Shown here one piece after another: positions 10,330 through 21,522 of a stretch of 64,000 nt of DNA (position 1 is its first letter; each line of letters begins with the position of its first letter). The translations under genes were made by a program, and so were the position numbers. The stretch covers positions 929,357-993,356 of the forward strand of contig NMRA01000022.1 of NCBI GenBank assembly GCA_002633005.1, written 5' to 3'. The notes under the pieces were generated by a model. The model was given only the letters and a program-made list of their open reading frames with translations, was not told the DNA's origin and searched no databases. This DNA comes from Phoronis australis. Its lineage: Eukaryota; Phoronida; Phoronidae.

Positions 10330-12530
10330 GAACACACAAGTGCAGAGAAATAAAAGAAAAACATAAAAACAGAAGACAAAAACAAAAACAAAAGTACTAG
10401 TGTAAGACACGGATAACATAACGAGTCAAAGACTTATTTCCATTATGGTCTGTGTTGATCTCTGACCCACTTTTGCTCAGTTATGCCTTTGGTTAAACGT
10501 TTACTGCTTGCAAATGTGAAGTTGAAATTTAACAGGAAATTTAGGTACGGGTTAGACGCTTTAGATCTGTACATGTAAGAAGTGACTGATCGACACCCAG
10601 TTTTCTCCTGGTTTCTACATATATAATGCACCAGAAGGTTGTGGCACTCTGGATGCACTGTGACTAACGTTTGTAGTACTTGCATTCAAATTTTGGCTTT
10701 GTGGTGAACATTGCTGATTTGATGTATTTTTGTTCGTTTTTTTAGATAGCCGGTTACACTTGAGGTAGTCGTAAAAGATTGAAGAATGACCTTTTAATAA
10801 GTTTCAGTGGATTTTATATAAGGTTTTGAAGTCTTTGCCAATTACACTGTTCATATATTTTCAGGTTTATTACACCCTGTGGAACAGATTGTTAAGAGTT
10901 TCACAGACCAGGTTTCACAAGCCCCAAACCAGCAAAACTATTGAGCGTCACCGCCTGAAACCACAAGACATATAGGTGAGTGCAATCGAAGGGGCATTGT
11001 TTCTGTGTAGGCTGGCGAGACCAGCTGCTTGTGTAGCGGAATGTGTGTCAAATTCCCCCGACGACTTCTTGTGTGTGTGGACGCGATTTTTGATGTGTTT
11101 GGGTGCAGACGTAAACCTGGAAATACGCGTGGAATCATAGTTACGCTTGCCAGATCATCAACTAAGCTATAGCATACGATCGACAAACAAGACGCCCTGC
11201 GTCTGCAGACACAGGGCGATAATTTTTTAATAAACTTGTGACTACGTTTATGTATACAATACAGGACAAAATTCACGCTATGTGGAGCAACATTGTCTTT
11301 ATTAAATGCAGTGGAGGTTCATGAAGAAATTGTATTTCGTGGAAAACACCTTTTGCTGGTGAATTGTTTTGTGCTTGCTTTAGACGCTCGTGACGTAAAC
11401 TCGAGTCAGCGAGCAGCTGTTTTACTATGCTTCTCTGAAATTTGAAAGGTTATTTTAGTGTATCAAAAGTTAAAATTCCTGTACATGTACTTACATGTAA
11501 CTAGTGTCGTACTTTTCTCGATGATAATATAACCTCGTCGGCAAATTGAACCTCAATATGCATGCACGTAGGTCAAACAAAATGGGCTCTCTTGCTCATT
11601 TTTCCTACCAACCCTTTACTCTCTAAAAACGGAAATACCAACAATCAACATATCTTTTAAAATAACTTGCAAATATTTACGGATACCTGATGTTTAATGG
11701 TGATGTGTCCATTGTCTGCTGGGCCCAGATAAGTCGTTCTCATGCCGAACGATAATGGCAAATTGGACGTCTAATTCGGCGTCTGAAAATTTGGCATGTG
11801 AACGCTCGTCATGGTATTATGCTTTTTGCCGATGTTGTTGCTGTTGGTTGTGTCTTTCAATTAAGTTCACGATTGGACAATTGATTCATTCGATTTTGAA
11901 GTTTGTGATTTTGTTTTGACGTAATTAGTGCGAATGGGCGAATAGAAACTGAATACACTCGATTCAAAGCCTAATAAATAACAGCGCGTCCCCCTTTTTG
12001 ATATCTGATTAGAGTGAGAGCAGCAATCATATGGGGGCGTTCGTGTGACCCCATTTCTATGTGATGGTCCCCTGCTACATTGCAACACCGTAAATTTCGA
12101 ATTCCTAATTGTGGGCCCTGGTGTCCATTAAGGTATACTCTCAAGGTTTAACATGCAACGTGTGAAGTTACATACATGAAAGATGAACCCCTTGAGCGAA
12201 AGCGACAAATGACAGAAAAAGAGATCCAAGAGAAATACATGCTTTTGAGCAGTCCTTTGACATCATTCCGAGAGAATCGACGCAGGCGGAGACTGCGTGT
12301 AACGGTCTAGATTTTCTGCAATTGACTGTTTTTAATTGGTACCTGGCTATCGTATTTTTTATGTAGACCACTGAATGTTGACCTTTTTGCCTGGTAATAG
12401 AGTTAGCAGTTTGTCCAGTCCCCATATTGCGAGTGAGTGGATAGAAATAGCTTAATTTGATCCTGTTGCACATGTTATACTAATGTATGTACACTACTTG
12501 TAAACTACTTGCTTGTATGAGACTAACAAT
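10330..12530. other. intergenic and 5' region of TPR-TIR copy 2
   Basis: No supported gene is seen. The 5' UTR exon and promoter of the downstream TPR-TIR gene should lie here or further upstream, but I could not place a convincing TATA box, interferon-response-type element or donor site. Confidence 0.4.
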
Positions 12531-12539
12531 TTGTTTTAG
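12528..12539 (+). promoter_or_regulatory. probable 3' splice site before TPR-TIR copy 2
   Basis: The tract caatttgttttag ends in AG at 12538-12539, four bases before the ATG at 12544. It occupies the same relative place as the acceptor candidate of copy 1, which decides the start: the upstream in-frame ATG at 12487 would lie in the intron. Confidence 0.65.
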
Positions 12540-12543
12540 GATA

Positions 12544-15327
12544 ATGGTTTCGGAGGCGGATATTCTTCTAAATAGACTTGAAGATGTTCCCAACATATGC
12601 CAGGTAAAGCTGGGTTCTACGAATCCGGGCAAGATCAAGGGCGTTCTGAAGAGGCTCGAGCAGGAAATGTGTGAGGATACTACACATGGTGTGGAGTGGT
12701 TACGAAGCATGAACCTGAAGACATACTTACATATGGAGATAAATAGCTTCAAGGACATCAAAAGTGCTCGCAAATTGAACGAAGAAGTTAGAAAAGCAAA
12801 ACCTGATAACCTTGCTGCTATCTGTCACCACATTCGGCTTCTGCTCATTAATGATATTGCTCAAGCTAGGAAACAAGTGGATCATGTCGATCAGTTGCGC
12901 AAAACGCCAGGTTACGGAGAGTTGGTCCTTGAAGCGAAGGCCGAGTTGGCTTACTGCTATTCACGCTTTGGTCCTACATTCCACAACCAGTCTCTGAGTC
13001 TTTTTGAAGAGGTTCTTGCGGTGACATCCAACAATTACTTGTGGAGGTTTGGTTACGGTCTAGTGTTACAAAGGTGCCTCAATCCAGAGAATTATGTTGC
13101 GTCTCAAAAATTTGATGGCACTGCCTTTTTCCTCAAAGCTGTTGACGCGTTGTACGAAGTGACGAAATCTACAGACACCGCATTAGCTGCGCAAGGGTGG
13201 GTAAAAATAGGAACTTGCATCACTCTTTACAAGAAAATGACTAAGGAGTATAAACCAGGTGAAGAAGTGGCTATGAAACGGCTCAGTGTGCTGAATATAA
13301 ACCATGCGAAGATGTGTTACGAAAAGGCCATACAAATAGCACCGGAAAATCGTATTGTATTACAAGAGTGCGGACGGTTTTACCGCAGGCGTGAATACCA
13401 AAACATGGAGCTTGCAGAAATGTATTTGAAAAAGGCACACGAAATACAGCCGACTGTTTTCAACTGTCAACATTTAGGTTTGCTACACATTGATAAATGG
13501 AAAGTTGAAATGCGCATGCGTAGATCTCCATCGTTTCCTAATTCCCCTCACAGAAGCACTGGGGTCCGTGGCAGGAGTCCTAAGTACAGTGACAGGGGCT
13601 GCAGAAGGGATGGGGTCAGTGTTTCAAGAAAACTCCAGTGGGAGAGTAGTTCCTTGCGCCCGCCTGATGTAAAGGATAGACCTGAAAGTCGATTAAGTCA
13701 TTCTATATCTTTGCCAGCCAGTGAACCAAATCTAGAATCGGGCTACTACAGTTCAGACTTCTGTGAAGCTGACACTAATTTAAGAGCAAACTTTTCGGCT
13801 TTAGCTGTGTCCCCGGAAAGTCACATGCCTAGGCTTTCCGAAACGCTGAGGTCTCGGCAACAATTTTGTGTTCCAGTTGTTACGCCCGGACGTGGCTCAC
13901 AAATTCGCACTGCACTAAACAAAGGTGAAAGTGCTTCTTCAACAACTGTCTGTCAGAACGTAACACCAACACGTAGTTCGGAACAACAGGCCACGCCGCA
14001 AAATATACGTTCCGTCAAGTCTTCCTTATATTCCAGTTCAAGCCAAGAAATTTCGAGCGCAGATATTATTCGAAGGTACATAAAGTCGCCTAAAGTATTA
14101 CTCAAAGCTGATGACCCAGGTGATCCTAACCTGAACAATGCATTACAGTATTTGGAGGAAGCATGTAAGCTGACCAAGGAAACCATAATATCTGTCATGA
14201 GCATAAGTGGTCAAGTCTACCGCCATCTCGGGAAGAATAAAGACGCTATTGATTGTTTTGCGGAGGTCACACGTTGCGGCAGCGCCGGACTCTTGTCCAA
14301 AATTTCGGCTTTCGAACAACAAGGCTATTGTTTTGTTGAACTCGCAAACATGAGCAGGGATGAGGTTGAAAGGCGCGATTATCTCGATAGCGCCCTGGCG
14401 ATGTTCTTTTTTGCAATAGAGAATGCTGTCTTATTAGAAGTAGACTTACCGTTTGCGTACGGCCCTCCTTCTAAAAAAACACTGCAGGAGCTTCTAGAAG
14501 AGCAATCACTACAGCGTCCTCGTGAAAAGCAGCCCCGTAAACAACTTAGTGACTTTCACCAGTTGATAGGAAACCACAAAATTGCCTTGAGTTATCTGGA
14601 CGATGTTCTTCGACTTGATCCTAATGACTTCGAAGCCCATATGAAAAAGGCACAACTTCTAATGAAAGATGGCCAGCATGAGAAAGCCCTCTGTTTTATG
14701 ATGATGCTTTTGAAAACTAAGTTTAAAAATCAAGTACTGAACGAGAAGAAGTCGATGCTCCTAGCTGCTGTTACGGCCGCAAATAAACGACTGGAGAACA
14801 ACGAAATTGAAATCGCCAAGGAATACTTCAAGCGAGCTTACCAGATAAAATTTGGAGTCGTGGATGAAGGCAAAGATGATGACGACAGCTATGCACAACT
14901 ACATGTATTCATTACTGGCAACCCACCGGAAAGTTTTCCCTATTTTTCATCTGTATTAAAAAGGTACTTCGACCTGGAGTGTTTTTCGTCTGACAATATT
15001 TTTCCAGGGAGGCATGTACCTGAAGTGATTTCAACTGCAATAGAGAAGTCCACCAATTTCCTGATAATAGGTTCACAACCCAAAGCCGACCAAAAGGAAT
15101 TCCATATTATACAAGAGGTTCTTGTGTCTGTGAAGAGCAGACAGTCTGAAAGGTATAGCTTAACGGTTTCTGCCGATGGCAGTGGATGTATGGATCCATG
15201 TTTGAAACATTGTAGCCCTAATATAATTGCTCCGTTCAGTGATTGGAAGAAATCTGATGAAAGTCCAAAGTTGGTGGTTGACCTGTTCAAAGCCATTATC
15301 AGCTTCAACCAGGTGTCCTCTCAGTGA
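12544..15327 (+). CDS. TPR-TIR protein, copy 2 (intact, 927 aa)
   Basis: This is a full-length paralogue of the gene at 4000-6600 in one coding exon. N-terminal TPR helices span about residues 65-320, including YEKAIQIAP then GRFYRRRE. A long Ser/Arg/Pro-rich linker of about 205 residues follows (320-525), against about 140 in copy 1. A C-terminal TPR block spans about 525-775, with AIDCFAEV, the LDDVLRLDPNDFEAH repeat and AKEYFKRAYQI. The TIR-like domain (about 784-927) has LHVFITG as strand A, DNIFPG (817-822) as the BB loop, AIEKSTNFLII as the following helix and strand, and an IIQE motif whose Glu858 sits where many TIRs carry a conserved Glu. TIR domains act as signalling adaptors or NAD-consuming enzymes; TPRs mediate binding to protein or RNA. 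The TPR style and single coding exon recall vertebrate IFIT and TTC22-like genes, but the TIR tail does not occur in IFITs. No signal peptide or membrane segment is seen, so it is probably cytosolic. An AATAAA lies at 16528. Confidence 0.88.
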   Translation: MVSEADILLNRLEDVPNICQVKLGSTNPGKIKGVLKRLEQEMCEDTTHGVEWLRSMNLKTYLHMEINSFKDIKSARKLNEEVRKAKPDNLAAICHHIRLLLINDIAQARKQVDHVDQLRKTPGYGELVLEAKAELAYCYSRFGPTFHNQSLSLFEEVLAVTSNNYLWRFGYGLVLQRCLNPENYVASQKFDGTAFFLKAVDALYEVTKSTDTALAAQGWVKIGTCITLYKKMTKEYKPGEEVAMKRLSVLNINHAKMCYEKAIQIAPENRIVLQECGRFYRRREYQNMELAEMYLKKAHEIQPTVFNCQHLGLLHIDKWKVEMRMRRSPSFPNSPHRSTGVRGRSPKYSDRGCRRDGVSVSRKLQWESSSLRPPDVKDRPESRLSHSISLPASEPNLESGYYSSDFCEADTNLRANFSALAVSPESHMPRLSETLRSRQQFCVPVVTPGRGSQIRTALNKGESASSTTVCQNVTPTRSSEQQATPQNIRSVKSSLYSSSSQEISSADIIRRYIKSPKVLLKADDPGDPNLNNALQYLEEACKLTKETIISVMSISGQVYRHLGKNKDAIDCFAEVTRCGSAGLLSKISAFEQQGYCFVELANMSRDEVERRDYLDSALAMFFFAIENAVLLEVDLPFAYGPPSKKTLQELLEEQSLQRPREKQPRKQLSDFHQLIGNHKIALSYLDDVLRLDPNDFEAHMKKAQLLMKDGQHEKALCFMMMLLKTKFKNQVLNEKKSMLLAAVTAANKRLENNEIEIAKEYFKRAYQIKFGVVDEGKDDDDSYAQLHVFITGNPPESFPYFSSVLKRYFDLECFSSDNIFPGRHVPEVISTAIEKSTNFLIIGSQPKADQKEFHIIQEVLVSVKSRQSERYSLTVSADGSGCMDPCLKHCSPNIIAPFSDWKKSDESPKLVVDLFKAIISFNQVSSQ

Positions 15328-15564
15328 CAAGGAGCATTCCCGATTGGCATGTATTGTTCAAAGGGCACTGTGATGTGGCGAGCGAAGACTTTCTTTCGTT
15401 ATCTCGCGAAGTTCAGGGTACTTACCGTATTGGAATGAGTTCAGTTGCGACCCGACGTTAGTACATACTGGTTTCCTCTAGACTTGTGAGTGAGACAGGG
15501 TGATTGTCTATGGCCCAATTTTTGAATAATCATGACGTGACCATAAAAAACTTAGGACTAAGAG

Positions 15565-16225
15565 TTGAAATCGACAGCTACAAATCGTGTATACTCTTGT
15601 ATTATGTTGGATACGTCGAACCAATGGTGCTTCAAGTGGAGAATGACAATAAGTGAAGAAAAAACCAACACTGTCACCTATAAGCCTACGTCTCATACAT
15701 TGACATCTTTCAACTTTGCCCATGGAAATCTTACACTAAGTAAAAAGAATTGGTGCAAATAATTGGGTGTGTTTTTAGACGAACATTTAGATTTTGCCTT
15801 GACATCGGTTGTTTTGACTACGGCTAAAGGGAGAGCAGTTGGGAGATTGATGTCGAACTTTTTAAATTTAAAAGTGCTTTTAAAAAAGGCTTGGGATATC
15901 AAACTGACACAAAAACTGTTCGACTTCCCCGAGGTCGTATCCTTGATTATTGTGCAGGAGTATAGGGATTCAATTAGCGTAGCAAATGTGATACAGTACA
16001 AAATAGGTATCAACACTGTTTTCTCGTAGTTCATAGAGTTGCGCCAAATATAGCCGTTCTTGACGACATGGCTTGGCATGATTCTACATGTACTTTGCGA
16101 GGGAAAGTTCAAATGATCAGACTCTGGAATAGATTAGTCACAATCGAGGATTCCAGAGTTACTAAGGTGTGCAAAGGCAACTGGATGACACCAGGTCAGA
16201 CCAGATCCAAACAGCGCCCAAATTG
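15565..16225 (+). pseudogene. decayed non-LTR retrotransposon reverse transcriptase (3' part)
   Basis: One frame from 15565 to 16029 reads WRMTISEEKTNTVTY and then, across a TAA at 15760, LGVFLDEHLDF. This is the conserved end of a LINE reverse transcriptase, where K-YLGV-LD is typical. After a TAG at 16027-16029 and a frameshift, MIRLWNRLVTIEDSRVTK (about 16113-16166) matches the post-RT segment common in such elements. Several lesions show it is dead. It lies 240 bases downstream of the TPR-TIR gene. The LINE clade is not assigned. Confidence 0.75.
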
Positions 16226-17350
16226 AGAAATCTAATTACTTTTTAAATTGCTTTTGACACAGAAGTACACATTGAGGTTCCACTTGACTGATCTGTACGG
16301 CCATTTCCGGCTTTCTCCGTTTTGCAGTGGAATTCTTCCTCTTAGAATAGATTTTAATTATTTCAAATGTAGTTATAATCCAGCCTTGGTCTCAAATGTT
16401 TCTAAAATACGAGCGTAAGATTGCGTAATATGACGACCCTTTTCACGCCCATGTTTTATTCGGAGAACAGTGCATAAAGCATATTATCCCATAGGCGTTG
16501 AATCTGTTGAGGGAAATACGGCCATGTAATAAAGTTTTCCGTATTCACCTCCCGCACTACTTCAACAGTGACCTCTGACATGAAAAGTTCAAAAGGTAAG
16601 TCAATGTCGACTCGACGTCGTTAGCGGGTTCGATCACCAAACTTTCGGAAAATAGTTTAAAGTAATATAATTATAGCAGTGTAAATAACGCTCAACATAC
16701 AATCAGGTCTCAATTGTAACGTCTGGAACAGACCGGACTGTTAATTATCTGACAGTTCTGTCTCAGTTTTCATTTGCTAAATATTTTATCGTCTGCAACT
16801 CAGGAGCCGATTCCTCTGTAACTGAAATATCAATATTGTTGTTATTTAACTATTTTCAGGTGATGTTACAAGTTCAATCAAAAGTTACCCTTGTTTTCAT
16901 CTTTGTTATCTCTTTTCAAGAAATAAATCGTCACTTTTAAAATTATTTCTTTTACTAGAGGAAACTTGCAGCCTAACGCGCAAGTACATACAATTAGGAT
17001 GTGATCCGCCACGTGAAGAGTCTGAGTGAATTATTTCAAAATCTGCAGAAAAATGAAAGAAACTTAGGAATTCGAAAAGTATGGGATAAATACATTCGGT
17101 CGCAGTCGATACGCGTAATAATGTCTCGTGGGATATTACTTCATGTACGCCACTCTCGGTGCAGGTTACAATCCGATTCTTTCAGTATATTGGATTTTCA
17201 AATGTCTTCCTCTTACTACATGTATTTATCTTGATTTCGTTGTGCAAAAGCTATCAGATATTTTCAATTGTTCACAGTTGTGACATACTTTTCCACAGTC
17301 CGATGTTTTCATACTCTGCACTGAACTGAGAGACAATTAGGCTACAACAG
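16226..17350. other. intergenic, nothing recognised
   Basis: The AT-rich DNA contains a possible polyadenylation hexamer AATAAA at 16528-16533. No open frame resembles a known family. Confidence 0.4.
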
Positions 17351-19039
17351 TGGCCGGTTGCATGAAACACTGAGTCCCAAATATCTAAGGTTATAAGTCT
17401 TTTTGCGTATTTGTGCTTTTATTGACTCACTGATGCAATATTTTTCAATCAGTTTATCTTTATTATGATCTCCTCTTTGATTAATGACATTTCCTAATAA
17501 TATAACTAAAAACTGAGCCCAGAGTTCGTTGAAATTAAATAGCGCATACCGTGAGTAATACGCTTACAAGGAAGCAACGCATTTCTAAAGATATGCGGGA
17601 ATTTTCACCGCTCGTCCTAGCTTCTGAGCGTCTTTTTCCAGGATCAAAGAGAGAGCGCAGCGCCGGAGTCAGGTACAGTTGTGATGACCACATTGCGCTA
17701 TACGAGCAAGACCCAATTAAGTGTAATTACCCCACCATAAACTGTTAAACATCTCTGCCTGTACATAATGGAGAATTTTCAAAATGCATAAACCAATAAC
17801 TTTCGTTAAAAACGAACACCACGGCGACATTCAGCTGGAAAAAAAACAACCAAGTACGGTTTTCAATTTTTAAAAATCAATGAACTACAGTAATAATCCA
17901 AAAACTACAACCATTGATTGGATTAAAAATAAACTACCGCGCGTATTGATATACTCGGTGGATATACAAACGCTGATCAGAGTAAACAATATGACATGGA
18001 TTCATTTTTTTAATATTCTTTCAATCTCGTTTAACCAGATTTTTGACCAGGAAACAGTTGTACTTAAATAACTTGTGCCCACTTTTTTATTACTGACAAA
18101 GAGCTACATGTAGAATAGTTATATAGTCAGTGCCACCAAAATTGTCCCGAGAGATTTTAAGTCTTCAGTTTGGTTATCACCATTGCACTTTGTATATATT
18201 TTATGATTTGAGTTCCAATGAAGATTAAACTTTAATGAAATGCTTAGTACAGGCACCTGTAATGTGGAAAGTTCAAGGATGGGCTCACAATGAACTTAAC
18301 TAATTAAGTTTCGCTGGCGATCAAAATCTACCTTTGTTTTGGTACTTCAAGTTTAAAACTTAGATAAAAAGTTATCAACCAGTTCCAGGTAAAAAAAAAC
18401 AAAACACAATGGACAGAAGCACTAAAAATTAAATAGAGAAAATGAAACATATCGTTCCTTTGGGAGGTGGCCCCAATGTGAAGATAAACACAAGTTAACC
18501 TTTTTAGTCATTGTGTAATATTTATAATGAACCAAGTTAACACTACTCTCCATAGTTGCAGGCTGTAACTCTGCAAATGTCAGAGGAAACCCTGAAATAG
18601 CTAGGGCCGGGTTCAGTGACGACAACCCATGATTTTTGTGACAGTGATGCTACAGCTACATGTAGCTATTACCTTTCTACTTCATTGAGCTCAGATCTAC
18701 ATCAATACAAAGGGCGTGTTGGATAGGCATCGTAACAGTAGTGAGGGGCTAAGGGAATCGGTGACCAGTGTAAGCGAGAAATTCTCCACATGGGGGACTC
18801 GGTCCTTAAATTGGTGGTGACGTTTTATGAAAAGATCCTTAATTATTTTTGATAATATTGACAATTATAGTAGAGTTCACTCTCAATTTGTCAAAAATTG
18901 ACTTAGTATTGAAACTAAAATAACGCAAGAAAGGGCAATCGATGTTTTCACGAGTCCCAAAATACGCAGTAGGCCTAAAAGAATTTTGAACTTAGCAGAG
19001 TTCCTATACTGACTGAGGGATTTCATGCAACCGAGCACT
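17351..19039. mobile_element. DNA element with ggttgcatgaaac ends (long version)
   Basis: The left end tggccggttgcatgaaacac (17351) and right end tttcatgcaaccgagcact (19021-19039) are inverted complements. The subterminal sequence is shared with elements at 50722-51114 and 57031-57764: aaaactgagccc on the left; gttttatgaaaag and a gtgttttcac-type block on the right. Internal length differs between copies. No transposase was recognised inside. The 1.7-kb extent is inferred from pairing the ends; two separate solo ends are also possible. Confidence 0.5.
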
Positions 19040-19373
19040 CAACAAATTCGTCGCCGCCACCGCCTAATGTCACTGGTGCATGCCCTCGAATGTCTAAATT
19101 TGTTGTTTAACTTCGGTCAAAAATAAGAAAGCACAGTAGCCTAGTAAAAACAGCACGTGATAGCCTTTCGGACGACTAACACACGCTTTATGGCCCCTGA
19201 CTTCGCAAAGTTTGTTTTCTCACATGACCTGGAATTATCTCATTGACCTAAATACTATGTAGGTCAAGTTAAAATGGCAGGAGTGTGAGTCTTGTAAAGA
19301 AACGTGTTATCTCGGTAAACGCAGTATTTCAGCACTATTGACTTGGTGCGGTAGGTACCTCATTGTTTGACGT
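18782..19373. repeat. 592-bp direct repeat abutting the N gap (left copy)
   Basis: This sequence recurs at 20354-20944 with only a few differences (for example gacaatta/gacaacta, cagagttcct/cagactcct, cttcggtc/cttcgctc). It ends exactly where the Ns begin. Confidence 0.95.
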
Positions 19374-20353
19374 NNNNNNNNNNNNNNNNNNNNNNNNNNN
19401 NNNNNNNNNNNNNNNNNNNNNNNNNNNNNNNNNNNNNNNNNNNNNNNNNNNNNNNNNNNNNNNNNNNNNNNNNNNNNNNNNNNNNNNNNNNNNNNNNNNN
19501 NNNNNNNNNNNNNNNNNNNNNNNNNNNNNNNNNNNNNNNNNNNNNNNNNNNNNNNNNNNNNNNNNNNNNNNNNNNNNNNNNNNNNNNNNNNNNNNNNNNN
19601 NNNNNNNNNNNNNNNNNNNNNNNNNNNNNNNNNNNNNNNNNNNNNNNNNNNNNNNNNNNNNNNNNNNNNNNNNNNNNNNNNNNNNNNNNNNNNNNNNNNN
19701 NNNNNNNNNNNNNNNNNNNNNNNNNNNNNNNNNNNNNNNNNNNNNNNNNNNNNNNNNNNNNNNNNNNNNNNNNNNNNNNNNNNNNNNNNNNNNNNNNNNN
19801 NNNNNNNNNNNNNNNNNNNNNNNNNNNNNNNNNNNNNNNNNNNNNNNNNNNNNNNNNNNNNNNNNNNNNNNNNNNNNNNNNNNNNNNNNNNNNNNNNNNN
19901 NNNNNNNNNNNNNNNNNNNNNNNNNNNNNNNNNNNNNNNNNNNNNNNNNNNNNNNNNNNNNNNNNNNNNNNNNNNNNNNNNNNNNNNNNNNNNNNNNNNN
20001 NNNNNNNNNNNNNNNNNNNNNNNNNNNNNNNNNNNNNNNNNNNNNNNNNNNNNNNNNNNNNNNNNNNNNNNNNNNNNNNNNNNNNNNNNNNNNNNNNNNN
20101 NNNNNNNNNNNNNNNNNNNNNNNNNNNNNNNNNNNNNNNNNNNNNNNNNNNNNNNNNNNNNNNNNNNNNNNNNNNNNNNNNNNNNNNNNNNNNNNNNNNN
20201 NNNNNNNNNNNNNNNNNNNNNNNNNNNNNNNNNNNNNNNNNNNNNNNNNNNNNNNNNNNNNNNNNNNNNNNNNNNNNNNNNNNNNNNNNNNNNNNNNNNN
20301 NNNNNNNNNNNNNNNNNNNNNNNNNNNNNNNNNNNNNNNNNNNNNNNNNNNNN
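19374..20353. other. assembly gap, 980 N
   Basis: Unknown bases. The flanking sequences overlap each other, so the gap is probably artefactual. Confidence 0.99.
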
Positions 20354-20944
20354 TTCTCCACATGGGGGACTCGGTCCTTAAATTGGTGGTGACGTTTTAT
20401 GAAAAGATCCTTAATTATTTTTGATAATATTGACAACTATAGTAGAGTTCACTCTCAATTTGTCAAAAATTGACTTAGTATTGAAACTAAAATAACGCAA
20501 GAAAGGGCAATCGATGTTTTCACGAGTCCCAAAATACGCAGTAGGCCTAAAAGAATTTTGAACTTAGCAGACTCCTATACTGACTGAGGGATTTCATGCA
20601 ACCGAGCACTCAACAAATTCGTCGCCGCCACCGCCTAATGTCACTGGTGCATGCCCTCGAATGTCTAAATTTGTTGTTTAACTTCGCTCAAAAATAAGAA
20701 AGCACAGTAGCCTAGTAAAAACAGCACGTGATAGCCTTTCGGACGACTAACACACGCTTTATGGCCCCTGACTTCGCAAAGTTTGTTTTCTCACATGACC
20801 TGGAATTATCTCATTGACCTAAATACTATGTAGGTCAAGTTAAAATGGCAGGAGTGTGAGTCTTGTAAAGAAACGTGTTATCTCGGTAAACGCAGTATTT
20901 CAGCACTATTGACTTGGTGCGGTAGGTACCTCATTGTTTGACGT
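20354..20944. repeat. 591-bp direct repeat abutting the N gap (right copy)
   Basis: It begins exactly at the last N and is nearly identical to 18782-19373. Unique sequence resumes at 20945. Confidence 0.95.
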
Positions 20945-21063
20945 TGCATTGATCAATTAACAGTGGAATCAATCTCGAAAGTGTCGAACTGATTATTCGA
21001 TTTGACTTAGTCACGCAACACGCATCACAGACAGTTTTGTCCACAGTACGCAGACGTAGCATG

Positions 21064-21161
21064 CACAGGCGTCCTCAGCTTCTGATCGTCCCCAATACAC
21101 TACAAGCTTGTAGTATTATATGTAGTGTATTGGGGACGATCAGAAGCTGAGGACGCCTGTG
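21064..21161. repeat. perfect inverted repeat, 41-bp arms, 16-base loop
   Basis: The left arm 21064-21104 and the right arm 21121-21161 are exact reverse complements. The loop is agcttgtagtattata. Pairing extends outward imperfectly through the cgtagcatg blocks with a short bulge. A transcript would form a long hairpin. It could be a foldback element, a hairpin RNA precursor or a cloning or assembly artefact. Confidence 0.95.
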
Positions 21162-21522
21162 GTAGCATGCTACGCTACGCTACTCGCTAGTCCTAGTGAC
21201 AGTGTAATGACCCTACTCAGCTACTAGTACCTGGTTTGTTACTGGACTCTCAAACGACCACTTTAAGTGGCAGACGATCCACCTTTCAACGTTGTCTATA
21301 TTAAGTGTTTGTTTGGCCTTAAACTGGCATCATGCCCATTGACCCCAGGCATGGCCAAAGTTTAGACAGCCGTAGCAGGGGCAACGTGTTGTTTGCCAAA
21401 TCCCAAGCACACACGGCTTGTCCACGATCAGGGTACTATAATTGCATTTACTGTCATGTTATGACGTGTTTTCAAGTATTTAAGTCCACATTAAATTTTG
21501 TTCCCAAATGATGAGTGTGTTT

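Noticed and set aside
19335-20436. Open frames spanning the N run
   Set aside because: They consist of unknown bases and carry no evidence of coding.
18782-20944. LTR retrotransposon with 590-bp LTRs around the gap
   Set aside because: The repeats lack TG...CA ends, no primer-binding site or polypurine tract is visible, and the boundaries coincide exactly with the gap edges. An assembly overlap fits better.
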